Shown here: positions 28,201 through 34,892 of the stretch, piece after piece
Numbering within the stretch: the first letter of the stretch is position 1
Layout: each line of letters opens with the position of its first letter
Source of the DNA: Anthopleura xanthogrammica
Lineage: Eukaryota; Cnidaria; Anthozoa; Actiniaria; Actiniidae
Direction: 5' to 3'
NCBI GenBank assembly: GCA_964019055.1
Contig: OZ025211.1
Coordinates: 1,316,635 to 1,380,634, forward strand
Length of the DNA: 64,000 bases
Notes under the pieces: model-generated
Database searches by the model: none
What the model was told of the DNA's origin: nothing
The model's input: the letters and a program-made list of their open reading frames with translations, nothing else
Made by a program: the position numbers and the translations under genes

Positions 28201-28819
28201 CTCCACGATAAATAGCATCAAATTTAGCCATCCAAGCACTCAATACAGTCTCTTTACTAATCCCATGTATCTCAGGTAATGATCGAACTCTCTTCTCGAT
28301 TATACTCTTGAACACTTCGCGAAAGTCATTAGATGAGCAGCCACCACTTAAAACTAGCTTAAGAACTCTTTCACTGCAAATGAAGATATCATAATAAGCA
28401 CGAACCGCGTTAAGAAAGGCCTCATCTGAAGCTATTTTGGTATTTCCTGCTAAGAAAGCACTGAAACGTTCCTTGATGGTCTGGAGTTGTATCTTACTGA
28501 CTTTAGCTTGTCTTCTCGCCATGTCTGTTGGCTGTTTCGCGTTAAAAGGAAAAGCAATACAACGTAAAACAAACACATATAGCTGCAGTATTTCTTTTCT
28601 TTCCTCTTCTTCTTGGCTTTCTAATATTTCAGATGGTATTGACTGAAGAGAAGGAGAAGGACTAGTAGAGATGATGTTGAGTCCTGAAATCAAGGATCCT
28701 CGAGGAGTAGAGCTTACTGATCTTTGGTCTTCTTTACCATTGAATCTAATCAACTCGTTATCCTCTCCATTATCTACATCGTCGTCGTCTGTGTCTGTAT
28801 CAGTGTCAGAGTGAATCAT
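4223..28819 (-). CDS. CADPS: CADPS/CAPS calcium-dependent secretion activator, 27 exons
   Basis: The protein primes dense-core vesicles for Ca2+-triggered exocytosis. Exons (minus, 5' to 3'): 28819-28055, 27229-27149, 26343-26195, 26115-26022, 25664-25596, 25164-25112, 24870-24759, 24630-24491, 24170-24104, 23042-22934, 22606-22394, 21605-21469, 20515-20328, 18993-18892, 18465-18402, 17735-17612, 17301-17195, 16436-16280, 16054-15913, 13980-13825, 13565-13454, 12975-12934, 11866-11792, 5476-5393, 5065-4958, 4713-4609, 4423-4223. Every junction is GT-AG and in phase; the total is 3756 nt (1251 aa). Recognised landmarks are [14 protein letters not shown] and [18 protein letters not shown] (exon 1), a C2-like region (about 350-480), a PH domain (about 487-600, ending ATGQSHKPV), [26 protein letters not shown], the MHD/CAPS core ([18 protein letters not shown]), and an acidic C-terminus. 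The start is the first ATG of a Ser/Asp-rich N-terminus typical of the family. It is about 100 aa shorter than vertebrate CAPS; the Pro/Asn-rich segment usually between exons 19 and 20 is absent. Exon edges were assigned by eye; the last two exons are the most divergent. Confidence 0.96.
4737..4812 (-). pseudogene. Partial duplicate of CADPS exon 26
   Basis: Repeats, at a 99-bp offset, the 3' splice acceptor and the first 76 bases of exon 26 (4609-4713), including the codons for [20 protein letters not shown]. The last part of the exon and its donor are missing, so it cannot splice as a normal exon. Confidence 0.8.
5130..5290 (+). mobile_element. SINE body fragment
   Basis: Shares ATATGTGAGTAGAGATGTTTG, TTTTGAGGGTTTCTTCCCAG and CTAATTCGACCTT with the SINE at 35200-35385; the tRNA head is worn down. 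In a CADPS intron. Confidence 0.5.
5477..7371. other. CADPS intron sequence upstream of the NLR-like gene
   Basis: No exon recognised on either strand. The region from about 6600 to 7371 presumably contains the NLR-like promoter, but I see no convincing TATA box. Confidence 0.4.
7372..7383 (+). promoter_or_regulatory. Upstream mini-ORF of the NLR-like gene
   Basis: ATGGAAACATAG (Met-Glu-Thr-stop) lies 9 nt before the main ATG, whose first codons are also ATGGAAACA. This looks like a small tandem duplication of the start context and could lower translation if it is in the mRNA. Confidence 0.4.
7393..11001 (+). CDS. NACHT-LRR (NLR-like) protein with a connexin-like four-TM N-terminus
   Basis: Single uninterrupted ORF of 1202 aa. 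Residues 17-36, 74-94, 126-148 and 196-219 are hydrophobic spans. The first loop has C48 and C62; the second has C158, C186 and N-glycosylation sequons at N170, N178 and N193. This TM-loop-TM-TM-loop-TM plan, with ILLG after TM1, paired Cys in both loops and NKT before TM4, resembles connexins. A cytosolic NACHT follows: Walker A GRPGIGKS at 347-354 and Walker [11 protein letters not shown] near 429-438. The C-terminus has 12 LRR units of 29 aa (DNA 9928-10971, period 87 bp) of NLRC3/RNI type. No CARD, PYD or DEATH domain is visible. The likely role is a membrane-tethered innate sensor, by inference from the family. It lies on the opposite strand inside a CADPS intron and has no introns itself. 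Start: first in-frame ATG, preceded by a four-codon uORF at 7372. Confidence 0.93.
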   Translation: METIKEFLSPKSFNHLSFVVVICSVVIGIILLGVVADIETKEQRYFSCRIKGEEKDFLQRACFADYQAKTTTGIPLYGFVLLYFLLVILVCLCYSQSVRSKVKDLEHEDPEIQTNQSACRLYRRYCIQLAVRFILGLIFVILQWGVFYPLNFPSEYACDLSSIHQAKHTNITRGDAANVTRSWYDCHNPQAGNKTFWTFVVFIDNVLLTVFILLELIYITRKAKVDDNFREDSEFFNIHLLNKDYKVIESYVAEMKKNIKKNTKFYEPLVPNITGEVRKLLELDKIYTNLIMYPGRAKHEFTGTRHEIFEGYLKSQQHHQSINKIEDIFAPKPGNPQERPRSIMIIGRPGIGKSLLCLKILRDWACGKLTFNEETEAEKCFEFVYLFKFRHFNSDEKMNLQQLLGRGQFSSAFPNEVYNWILSHPEKVLLIFDGLDEFGKKENIVKEEEFGNTLAEIIPFSALYFKLVLGKLFEGATVVTTSRPTALSYVSYLDKTFNRNLEAMGFNSEQIRKYVEKFCQGSIKQKIWNHISSNANLLSLCYIPVNCHIVCFSLQERLKRDQVNDVDNLPTTLTEIYEDALMIILRKHNPQYRCNFPEQEELLSSRVFAPEVETSLKSLGEIAYKGIEENRLIFESNEVKKHEESGLLHRLPDKRVGITQNKIQYCFLHLTIQELLAARYIVAQLMERTDLKVELQSWISEHLHEGKWEVVIQFVAGTVRHQDQNSIVAIFITSLPRPFSGGASWPSLGRQKEVVITLFKCIFEISRNSNNEWKSLLTETLGGVVNVDLSYASLTDADLTSIVFVLQEVKSIGSVDVSNNHITSTGCLEMNKLLKMSGSSNALAINECNLTTLNISFNQIGDDGLKHLSDVLATNECNLTTLDITYNQIGNEGLKHLSDALATNECNLTTLDITYNQIGNDGLKHLSDALATNECNLTTLNISFNQIRDDGLKHLSDALATNECNLTTLDITYNQIGIEGLKHLSDALATNECNLTTLDITYNQIGIDGLKHLSDALATNECSLTMLNISSKQIGNDGLKHLSVALVTNECNLTTLNISSNHIGDEGLKHLSDALATNKCNLTTLDISFNQIGDDGVKHLSYALATNECNLTTLDISSNQIRDDGLKHLSYALVTNECNLTTLNISSNHIGDEGLKHLSDALATNKCNLTTLVISYNQIGDDVLKHFRDALATNKPNLSLIT
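9928..10971 (+). repeat. 87-bp coding tandem repeat (12 LRR units)
   Basis: Twelve head-to-tail 87-bp units, each starting AATGAGTGCAACCTAACC or a close variant and encoding one 29-residue LRR (N-C-N-L-T-T-L-x-I-x-x-N-x-I-G). Units differ by only a few bases; units 8 and 11 are nearly the same, suggesting a multi-unit duplication. Confidence 0.95.
11359..11575. repeat. Two-copy tandem repeat, period 119 bp
   Basis: GTTACCTTGCAC...GAATGTGAATGTCTTAT...GATAGGGTGAC...CTACTGTTCAGAG occurs at 11359 and 11478, each copy ending in a G-run. Between the NLR-like gene and CADPS exon 23. Confidence 0.8.
12201..12607 (+). repeat. Uninterrupted copy of the dispersed repeat
   Basis: Matches 1-189 and then, without a break, 1997-2208, including a terminal foldback element (12473-12607). 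Lies in a CADPS intron. It represents the repeat without the LINE-bearing insertion, or a deletion derivative of it. Confidence 0.75.
12473..12607. mobile_element. Foldback MITE, family A
   Basis: Same inverted-repeat arms as at 2071 (GACGTCAAAGCAGCTCAATT, TGTCCTTCGAATTGAGCTGC). In a CADPS intron. Confidence 0.75.
13109..13204. mobile_element. Foldback MITE, family A, 3' half
   Basis: Only one arm is well kept (TTTTGTTTTGTCTTCC, GAGCTGCTTTGACGTCACG, GGTCTATA). It directly abuts a second foldback relic at 13205-13430. Confidence 0.65.
13205..13430. mobile_element. Foldback MITE, family B, degenerate, with poly-G insert
   Basis: Arms CCCATTTCAGATCACC and GGTGGTCTGAAATGGG face each other; a G-run interrupts the right arm at 13356-13382. 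It matches the intact copy at 23832-24031. Confidence 0.6.
14450..15580. mobile_element. Non-autonomous Tc1/mariner-like (pogo-type) element
   Basis: TIRs CCGTATTTGCCGGTGTATAA and TTATACACCGGCAAATACGG are flanked on both sides by TA (14448-14449, 15581-15582). Sub-terminal AAGTCGACC repeats recur at both ends. The 1.1-kb interior has only short ORFs and no recognisable DDE transposase. In a CADPS intron. Confidence 0.72.
15614..15790 (+). mobile_element. tRNA-derived SINE
   Basis: The head GGCAGCATAGCGGTTGTG is an A-box-like tRNA 5' part and GGTTCGATTCC (15660-15670) is a B box. The body has CTTGATTCAAGGGTTTTTCT and TTTCCTCCCTCCC, shared with other copies in the window. Not a functional tRNA: no acceptor-stem pairing. 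Confidence 0.7.
16612..16815 (+). repeat. Dispersed repeat, copy 2 (right part)
   Basis: GAGATATTCTAGCTAATTAT, CTCCCCATATGGGGCTCTTC, GAGGTTCACTACACACGCAC and CAACCCTCAACTCACATGTT match 19912-20125 almost base for base. Confidence 0.8.
16905..17130. repeat. Tandem repeat, period about 95 bp, TGATGA-rich
   Basis: GTACATGACATACTGCTGAT recurs at 16909 and 17004 and, diverged, at 17099, with GACTAATAATATTACTGATA between. In the CADPS intron between exons 18 and 17. Confidence 0.75.
19425..19592. repeat. Foldback repeat
   Basis: AAAGTGATAATTGAACTTCA, GTGCAATTTTGGTCTAATAT and inverse at the right end; centre CACTCCCGCTACGCGGTCGTG. CADPS intron between exons 14 and 13. Confidence 0.6.
19700..20125 (+). 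repeat. Dispersed repeat, copy 3 (longest)
   Basis: Combines the left block seen at 3320-3610 with the right block seen at 16612-16815, so it is the most complete of the three. In the CADPS intron between exons 14 and 13. Confidence 0.8.
20140..20300 (-). mobile_element. tRNA-like SINE fragment
   Basis: The reverse strand begins GAGTGGCGTAGTGCTTTAAG, has GGCTTGAGCCC and GTGGTTCAAACCC B-box-like segments and the ATATGTGAGTTAAGTTTGTT body element of the other SINEs. Close to CADPS exon 13. Confidence 0.45.
20556..20618 (-). pseudogene. Partial duplicate of CADPS exon 13 start
   Basis: The minus strand reads CCCAG then GGATGGTTTTCGCCAGGTCA, coding [13 protein letters not shown], and then TAAGTAC. 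This copies the acceptor and first 13 codons of exon 13 (20515 downward), with an inserted stop or GTAAGT donor-like sequence. About 100 bp upstream of the real exon. Confidence 0.8.
21679..21850 (-). pseudogene. LINE 3'-terminal fragment
   Basis: The reverse strand reads [16 protein letters not shown] and stop, then an AT-rich UTR ending in an ATTATT tail. Typical ORF2 tail; in the CADPS intron between exons 12 and 11. Confidence 0.5.
23105..23152. mobile_element. Foldback MITE, family A, single-arm fragment
   Basis: Contains TATAGACTCTCAGGTGACAT and AAAGCAGCTCAATTTGGAGG and then stops; the second arm is absent. Confidence 0.55.
23832..24031. mobile_element. Foldback MITE, family B, intact
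   Basis: About 200 bp with TIRs of more than 50 bp: AATAGACCTCATCGGCTTGG and its inverse at the right end; inner arms TTGTCCCATTTCAGACCA / TGGTCTGAAATGGGACAA. In a CADPS intron. Confidence 0.75.
25228..25383 (+). mobile_element. tRNA-derived SINE, partial
   Basis: GGAAGCATGGGTGGCATAGGGG resembles an A-box head and is followed by the SINE body seen elsewhere (GGTTCTCCAGTTTTCCTCCC, AATTCCAATTTGATC). The B box is lost. Its tail joins directly to a family-A MITE at 25384. Confidence 0.55.
25384..25519. mobile_element. Foldback MITE, family A
   Basis: Inverted arms GGAGGACAAAACAATAGG and TTTTGTTTTGTCCTCC, ending GGGGTCTATAG. Lies between CADPS exons 6 and 5. Confidence 0.7.
25725..26007. mobile_element. 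Inverted-repeat element (GGGGTGGATCCAG)
   Basis: CCAGGGGTGGATCCAG at the left and CTGGATCCACCCCTG at the right enclose about 280 bp containing duplicated GTGCCCCTACT phrases. Related ends to 39834-40116. Between CADPS exons 5 and 4. Confidence 0.55.
26411..26662. mobile_element. Foldback MITE, 250 bp
   Basis: Arms CTATGCTTCTTAGTTGAGCT, GGAACGAC, TTTTGTCATTGAAAAGTACA and GGCAACGCCAAAAGTATT are mirrored at the right end. In the CADPS intron between exons 3 and 2. Confidence 0.75.
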
Positions 28820-28999
28820 CTTGTCTAGTTTTTTTGGGAGGTGTTTTTCCTGGTTTTCTAAAATTCAGTTCATCATTCAACCTCAGCTTTGATTGCTCTT
28901 TTTAATGTGATGAAGTGACACGCTGACCTTCAGCATTGCTGATCATAATAATGACCTCACTCAGTAACGGCACTATGATCATATGTCATATTATATTAA

Positions 29000-29535
29000 A
29001 GGGGGACTAGTACGAAAATCGCTCAAAATTTAATTCGGCTGAAACTTTCTTGGAATGATCTCTAAGGGTCTAATAAACACTAGATCATTTTTTTTCTTGA
29101 TATTCTGATAGGAAGTATTATATTTTTACGAATCTTTAACGGAGTCTGTGACGTCATTTACTCAACACTAACCACCGCTCCATACATTTCTTTGTAAATA
29201 ACTTCTTGATTTATTTTATTTCTATAAAGCCCAAAGGTTGGCTGAGAGACTTTACTGACCTTTATTGTGATTACAATTGATTTTTAAGTCTCTTTTTCAG
29301 TATTGAGTATGGAACGAGTGAATATTTTGATCACAAAATACAGGGAAATGTATAGAGCGATGTATGGTGTTGAGTAAATGACATCACTGACTTCTTTAAA
29401 AATTCGTAAAAATATAATACTTCCCTTCGGAATATCAAGAAAAAACTTTAACCAGTGTTTATTAGACCCTTAGAGATTATTCTAGGAAAGTTTCAGCCGA
29501 ATTAAATTTTGAACGATTTTCGTACTAGTCCCCCT
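29000..29535. mobile_element. piggyBac-type MITE with TTAA target duplication
   Basis: TTAA at 28996-28999 and 29536-29539 flanks AGGGGGACTAGTACGAAAAT and its inverse CGTACTAGTCCCCCT. Inverted arms extend about 170 bp each way (for example GACGTCATTTACTCAACAC / GTGTTGAGTAAATGACATC). No transposase ORF. TTAA preference fits the piggyBac superfamily. Lies upstream of the CADPS start. Confidence 0.78.
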
Positions 29536-30259
29536 TTAAGAGAGCATAAATTGTCGACAAAATCTATCAGATAAAGCAAAAAGATCAGGATTGGCTATGT
29601 TCTGTTCTCTGATAAAACACGACTGAGGCTGTTGAACACTCAAAAAGACGCGAAATTTATGTTTTCCCAAAAAAATCTTTACATGCTTTCGCTTCTATTC
29701 CAGGTTTGGATGAAGCACACAATTTTTGACGCACAGGAGTAGGGTATGGCGAAAATTGTTTGTACGCGGATGCTAAAAATAGCCAACATGGCGATTAAGA
29801 AGTTTCCCTCTCTTATTTATGCTCTTTTGGTCATGTCAGTTACGCGCGGAATTTTTAAAAGCGCTATTTCATTATACAAAACTGTTAGAAGAAAACACAC
29901 GATTCAAGGAGGATTAGAATAAGTCTTTGACAATTTAATATTTCCTTGATGACTTGAACATTGCGGTATCAAGCGGTATCCAGTAATAACGAGGAGGGTG
30001 GGGAGGACGCGCGAGACTAGGCTAGAGGCCAATACCAAGGGATATATTTTCCGCAACGACCTTTTCTAAACACTTTATAGCTGTTATTTTTACTTATATT
30101 TTTTCCCTAAATAAGCTGCCATTTCGAGTAAAGGGCAAGTCTGCCAGAACAACCGATCTGAACCGATCTGAATCCCCTAGTGCCACTCTCCCTGTGTGGT
30201 GCGCAACAATCATCTTACAAAATATTAAAGTGTATTGCGATTCTCCTATCAATTTGGTC

Positions 30260-30450
30260 GGGAGAGAGCCGCCAATATCAACCCGTATTGTCGGCTCAGA
30301 ATTGCTGCACGATAGGAAAATCGCGATACAAAAGTTATTGCGATTTAGAGCCGCCAAATACGAGTTATATTGATGGCGTTGGAAGAAAAAATATATTCCG
30401 TAAAATATATCTCCCAACTAGCCGCCAATATAAACCCGTATTGGCGGCTC
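30260..30450. mobile_element. Foldback element, family E, truncated
   Basis: Begins GGGAGAGAGCCGCCAATATC and holds the same CCCGTATTGTCGGCTCAGAA and ACCCGTATTGGCGGCTC blocks as 33753-34059. Both copies lie near a shared block GAACCGATCTGAATCCCC (30159 and 34073). Confidence 0.7.
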
Positions 30451-30723
30451 AAAAGTGCACTAAGTTATAAACCCCCGTTGAAACAAATCCACACGTAGGA
30501 TACCATAAGGAAATTATATAGGAAAACAAAGGCGCGCGCGAAAAAAAATGTTCTAGTGCATTTTTTACGGACCTTTTTGCTCGTTCGTATTATAGAGGAC
30601 ATTATTTTGACCTTGGAATTAAAAAAATAATTAAACGCGATTTTTTTTCGGATTTTATTTTCACCTTTTACTTTTATCTAAATTGTGTTCCCTGTGGTGG
30701 TATTAGCCAGTAATTCTTTATGA

Positions 30724-31198
30724 CTAATTTACCTTCCTTTTTTTGCCTATCATTACCCTACAGTTAGGCGAAATTTTTCTATCGCAGTACGCTTGTCTTC
30801 TCTCCAGCATGTCCAATCCATTTTTTCCTTTCTTTCCCTCTCGCCATTGGTTGTGACAAGTTCCGTCTGGCCGGCGTAGAACACATTTTTCCTCATCAGG
30901 CTGATTTCCCCTCTGTTCTTGTCTTATAGAATTTTCACTTTGAAAAGGAGTATTTCTGGACTCTGAAGACAATAAAAAATAACCGCATATAATCTAAGAA
31001 ATGGGGTTCCTGTATCTCTGAACACCGAGCACTGAAGAGACTGGTAACGAAGCTAACCACAGGAAACCCATACTCGTGAAAATCTCCTCCACACAGGAAA
31101 CCCAAGAACGATTTATTTAAACCATTGCACCTACCAGTTGTTTGTAAAATTGATAAAAATACCAACAGAGTAAATATGGTGATAAATGGTGTTGCCAT
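30724..31198 (-). CDS. Small secreted precursor, candidate amidated neuropeptide (2 exons)
   Basis: Exon 1 is 31198-31135 and exon 2 is 30962-30724; the phase-1 GT-AG junction gives 100 aa. Residues 1-21 form a signal peptide (hydrophobic FITIFTLLVFLSIL). The mature part has only four Cys: C48/C57 and C81/C89, each pair able to close a small loop. The first loop is followed by REGKKGK (62-68) and the second by IGKKR (93-97), the classic Gly-dibasic amidation and convertase sites. A dibasic RR at 76-77 precedes Q78, so cleavage would free a 16-residue peptide, QAYCDRKISPNCRVMI, amidated and possibly pyroglutamylated. An AATAAA sits at 30654-30659 (minus), about 65 bp past the stop. No family was recognised. 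Alternatives: a Cys-rich secreted peptide of another role, or a mis-spliced fragment; RPDGTC faintly recalls haem-peroxidase N-termini. Confidence 0.6.
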
Positions 31199-31451
31199 GA
31201 CAACAGGACGGTTGATCTACAGCAAAAACAAAAACAAAAAAAACAGGGAAAAGTGCATGATATTTGATTGTTCAGAAATATGATTGACAAGAGTAGGTTT
31301 TGATTGGTTAATCAAAAATTTGAATAACTTCGTGCAAGGTATCATTCCGCGCATGCGTCAACATGGCCGGGACAGGATTTTACTGAAATTTTAGTAAATT
31401 TTCAATCCCAGAAAGAGATACCTGAAGAAAGGGATACAGAAAATAGAGATG

Positions 31452-31512
31452 GAACCCTGAAACAACCTCTGGGCCGAACAAAGTCAGGGCATGGCTAACT
31501 CACAGATCGAAT
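31452..31512. repeat. Single copy of the 57-bp unit
   Basis: ACCCTGAAACAACCTCTGGG ... AAGTCAGGGCATGGCTAAC ... CACAGATCGAA matches the array unit at 43671-44606 and stands alone. Confidence 0.75.
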
Positions 31513-31589
31513 TGGAATTTAGCGTGCTAACGGTTTTTTTCAAAGACAAATCCGGAGAACCAGGAGAAAAAACACTTTTATTACACATT

Positions 31590-31880
31590 TAGGGTCGATA
31601 TCCGTGAAATAAAGCCGTGAATAAAAACCATATCAGTGAAGTGATAGGATATCACTTCACGGTAAACGGTAAACCATAGTTAATAGAGGTCCCCTCTATT
31701 AACTATGGGTAAACTGATATTTATGACAATAAAATATTTCTTGTGTGTTATGTATCGACCCTAAATGTTAAGAGCCTGATATCGTTTTTATTCACTCGTT
31801 TTCCGTATCATATCGCTCACTCGCTCGCAGACTCGCTTGTTCGGGAAACTCGTGAATAAAAACGATATCAAGCTCTTCAG
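31590..31880. repeat. Nested inverted repeats upstream of the peptide gene
   Basis: AGGGTCGATA (31590) pairs with TATCGACCCT (31752); CCATAGTTAATAGAGG pairs with CCTCTATTAACTATGG; a second pair GATATCGTTTTTATTCACTC / CGTGAATAAAAACGATATC lies at 31779-31871. Confidence 0.6.
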
Positions 31881-32399
31881 TAACATGTGATAATCTCTAT
31901 GAATCAAGTGAGAGACCCAACAAACTCTACTCACATGTGATCTTACTTTGAGAGACTCTTGGTTTTGCGGTCAGTTACTCCTCGCTAACTCCTGACCAGA
32001 AGAACTTGAGCTATCTTATATATACGAATATTGCATTATCATTGGTTCCAAAAACGTAGTATTCTGAACTCATTTTCGTGTTCTTTCTTGTTTTTCTTTT
32101 CTCGAAAGAAAACTTGTTTTTGAAGAGCACGCCCTTTTATTCCGAATTTTTGTGGCTTTTAAAGATTTCCAGTATTCAACTTGTGAATTTTCACGCATTT
32201 TCAAGCATTTTCACGAACTCGTTACGTTGTTACGTAAGAGCGTTCAGAATCAAGAAACTTTCGTTGCCCGCGAGTATTTATTGTTTTATTCGATTATACA
32301 ACTTGGAAAATTTTGAAAATTTTAACTCTAGAAAAAGGAATTTTGAGGCGGGTTCTTACCTTGTCTTGTTTGCTTAACTTTCTTGATATATATTGATTG

Positions 32400-33740
32400 A
32401 GAGTGCTTTTCAAGTGCTTGGAGAACACAATAAGGTAACAGGTCCTTCAATACTGAACTTAACTACCTATTTTACTCAATTTATATCCACTCTTTCGATG
32501 ACTTAAGACCAGCAGTGGGCTATAAAGTACTTAGTAATCTCACCATTCCTTCGATATTAGGTAGGACAAACAAAAAAATGCGTTCGAAAATAGCCGTTCC
32601 GCTAATCTTTAGTAAAAATTTTAAGGTCGCCTCGAGCGGCAATCTCATAGCAAGTCAAAAACTGTTTTCAATTTTTTTATTTAATTAAGCGAGAAAAAAA
32701 TTGTCTCTCAAAAATACGTTTTATTTTCCAATTAAATGTAATAGACGAACAGAAAAAGTCACGACTCCTTGGCTTTCGCCGAAACAATTTTACTCCTAGG
32801 GCTCTTATATTATGACCTTAGATATATCATTTTTTAAGTTCATGTGATTCTTGACTTTTGACTTTTTTTCGTTTGTTTTCGTGCAAGTGCTGAGTACAGT
32901 CAAGAAGTTGGAAATATCGTATTCAAGAATTATACTTTTTCAAGGATCAGTTCCAGTCGCTTTTAAAACAAGCTAAAAAGGCTTCCTCATGAGGATATAA
33001 TAATAAGTGCTCTTTCTAATATTAGGATAAGTGTTTCTTTTTTTATTTATTTCAGTTGTTCTATTTTTAACGCCCAAACAAAGAATAATTTTTTACCAAA
33101 CGCGCGGTGTTTCTGCAGCAAAAACAAAAACAACTCTAGTAGCACTCTCTAATCGTTTACAAACGACATCCCAATAATTCGTGGCCCAATTTTACGAGCT
33201 GTATTATTTTTTTATATCCACCGTTACCGACCTCCTAGCCTGGCTTAATTTCTTTCAAAACAAAAATTCATTAACTTGTCTTCCATCCCTTCAGGTACGA
33301 TATAGTTGAGTACCGTAATGGCCTAATAGTAGTCATAAAATTTGCTGCAGGACACCATCATGGAAGCATGATAAAGAAGTGTTAATATATATTGCAAGCG
33401 TTTTTCTGTCTTTTATTACTTGTGGGACTTAAATTAAGGCTTGTAATTGGTAAGGAAGTATCAATCATAAAACACATGCTTTGTTTTTCCATTCATGATG
33501 TATTTGATGAACAGGGATGAACGATATATTCTGGTCGTAATTTTGTATTTGTCATTAGATAAAAACTCATTTTGTGCACGGAAAAGGTTTGAATTTTTGG
33601 TCGAGAAAATCGTTACCACAAATATTAGATTGATCATTCGCTGTTTGATATTGCTCTAAAATTGTTAGCCAGGCTAATTTTTTTTTACGAACTCAGTACT
33701 TCCAAGGTCACATCTCTCTATCTCTCTCGAGCTCTTTCCT
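32400..33740. other. Intergenic between peptide gene and MCT 3' side
   Basis: AT-rich, stop-dense, with no splice-bounded coding match. Confidence 0.45.
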
Positions 33741-33752
33741 ATAAATTTGATC

Positions 33753-34059
33753 GGGAGAGAGCCGCCAATATAAACCCGTATTGTCGGCTCAGAATTGCTT
33801 GGCGATAAAAAATAGCGATACAAAACGTATTGCGATTTCAGTGAGCCGCCAATACGGGTTTATATTGGCGGCTAGCTGGGAGAAAATATATCACGTATTG
33901 GCCGTAGTCGCGGCCAATACGTAATATATTTCTTCCATTGACGCCGTCAATATTACCCGTATTGGCGGCTCAAAATCGCAATTAGTTTTGTATCGCGATT
34001 TTCCTATCGTGCGGCAATTCTGAGCCGACAATACGGGTTGATATTGGCGGCTCTCTCCC
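33753..34059. mobile_element. Foldback element, family E (CCGCCAATA)
   Basis: Ends GGGAGAGAGCCGCCAATATA and ATATTGGCGGCTCTCTCCC, with internal palindromes around CCCGTATTGGCGGCT and AATCGCGATACAAAA. A truncated relative is at 30260-30450. Downstream of the MCT gene. Confidence 0.75.
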
Positions 34060-34230
34060 AATGAAACTTCTGAACCGATCTGAATCCCCTAGTGCCACTC
34101 TCCTTGTGTGGTGCGCAACATCCATCTTACAAACCCAAGACCAGTTACCAGATGTCATACAGTTATATAAACAGTTAATGATATTTTTATTCCCTTCAAC
34201 ACCAAGTAGATTGCTACGTGTATTGGTTGT

Positions 34231-34822
34231 CACGCAGCATGCAACATGCAACACGTAACATGCAACACGTAACATGCAACATACAACACGCAACATGCAA
34301 CATGCAACACGTAACATGCAACACGTAACATGCAACATACAACACGCAACATGCAACACGTAACATGCAACACGCAACATGCAACATGCAACATGCAACA
34401 CGTAACATGCAACATGCAACACGCAACATGCAACACGTAACACGTAACAGGCAACAGGCAACAGGCAACAGGCAACATGCAACATGCAACATGCAACATG
34501 CAACATGCAACATGCAACATGCAACATGCAACATGCAACATGCAACATGCAACATGCAACATGCAACATGCAACATGCAACATGCAACATGCAACATGCA
34601 ACATGCAACATGCAACATGCAACATGCAACATGCAACATGCAACATGCAACATGCAACATGCAACATGCAACATGCAACATGCAACATGCAACATGCAAC
34701 ATGCAACATGCAACATGCAACATGCAACATGCAACATGCAACATGCAACATGCAACATGCAACATGCAACATGCAACATGCAACATGCAACATGCAACAT
34801 GCAACATGCAACATGCAACATT
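34231..34822. repeat. Heptamer tandem array (GCAACAT)n
   Basis: About 590 bp of 7-bp repeats. From 34476 to about 34820 the unit is essentially perfect; from 34231 to 34475 variants with CGTAACA, CATACAACA and CAGGCAACAGG occur. Lies 71 bp past the MCT stop codon, likely in its 3' UTR. Confidence 0.97.
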
Positions 34823-34892
34823 CGACATGCAGCAAAAGCTTCAGCAACCTTTTTTGAAATAGTGTATCATGCATCTTATATTGTCAATTATG

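Noticed and set aside
30935..31198. Unspliced 87-aa reading of the peptide gene first exon
   Set aside because: It reads through a good GTAGGT donor into the intron; the spliced form gives a conserved-looking secreted precursor.
32078..32377. 99-aa ORF downstream-facing on the plus strand
   Set aside because: Phe/Leu-rich, no domain, AT-rich context, no splice or poly(A) support.
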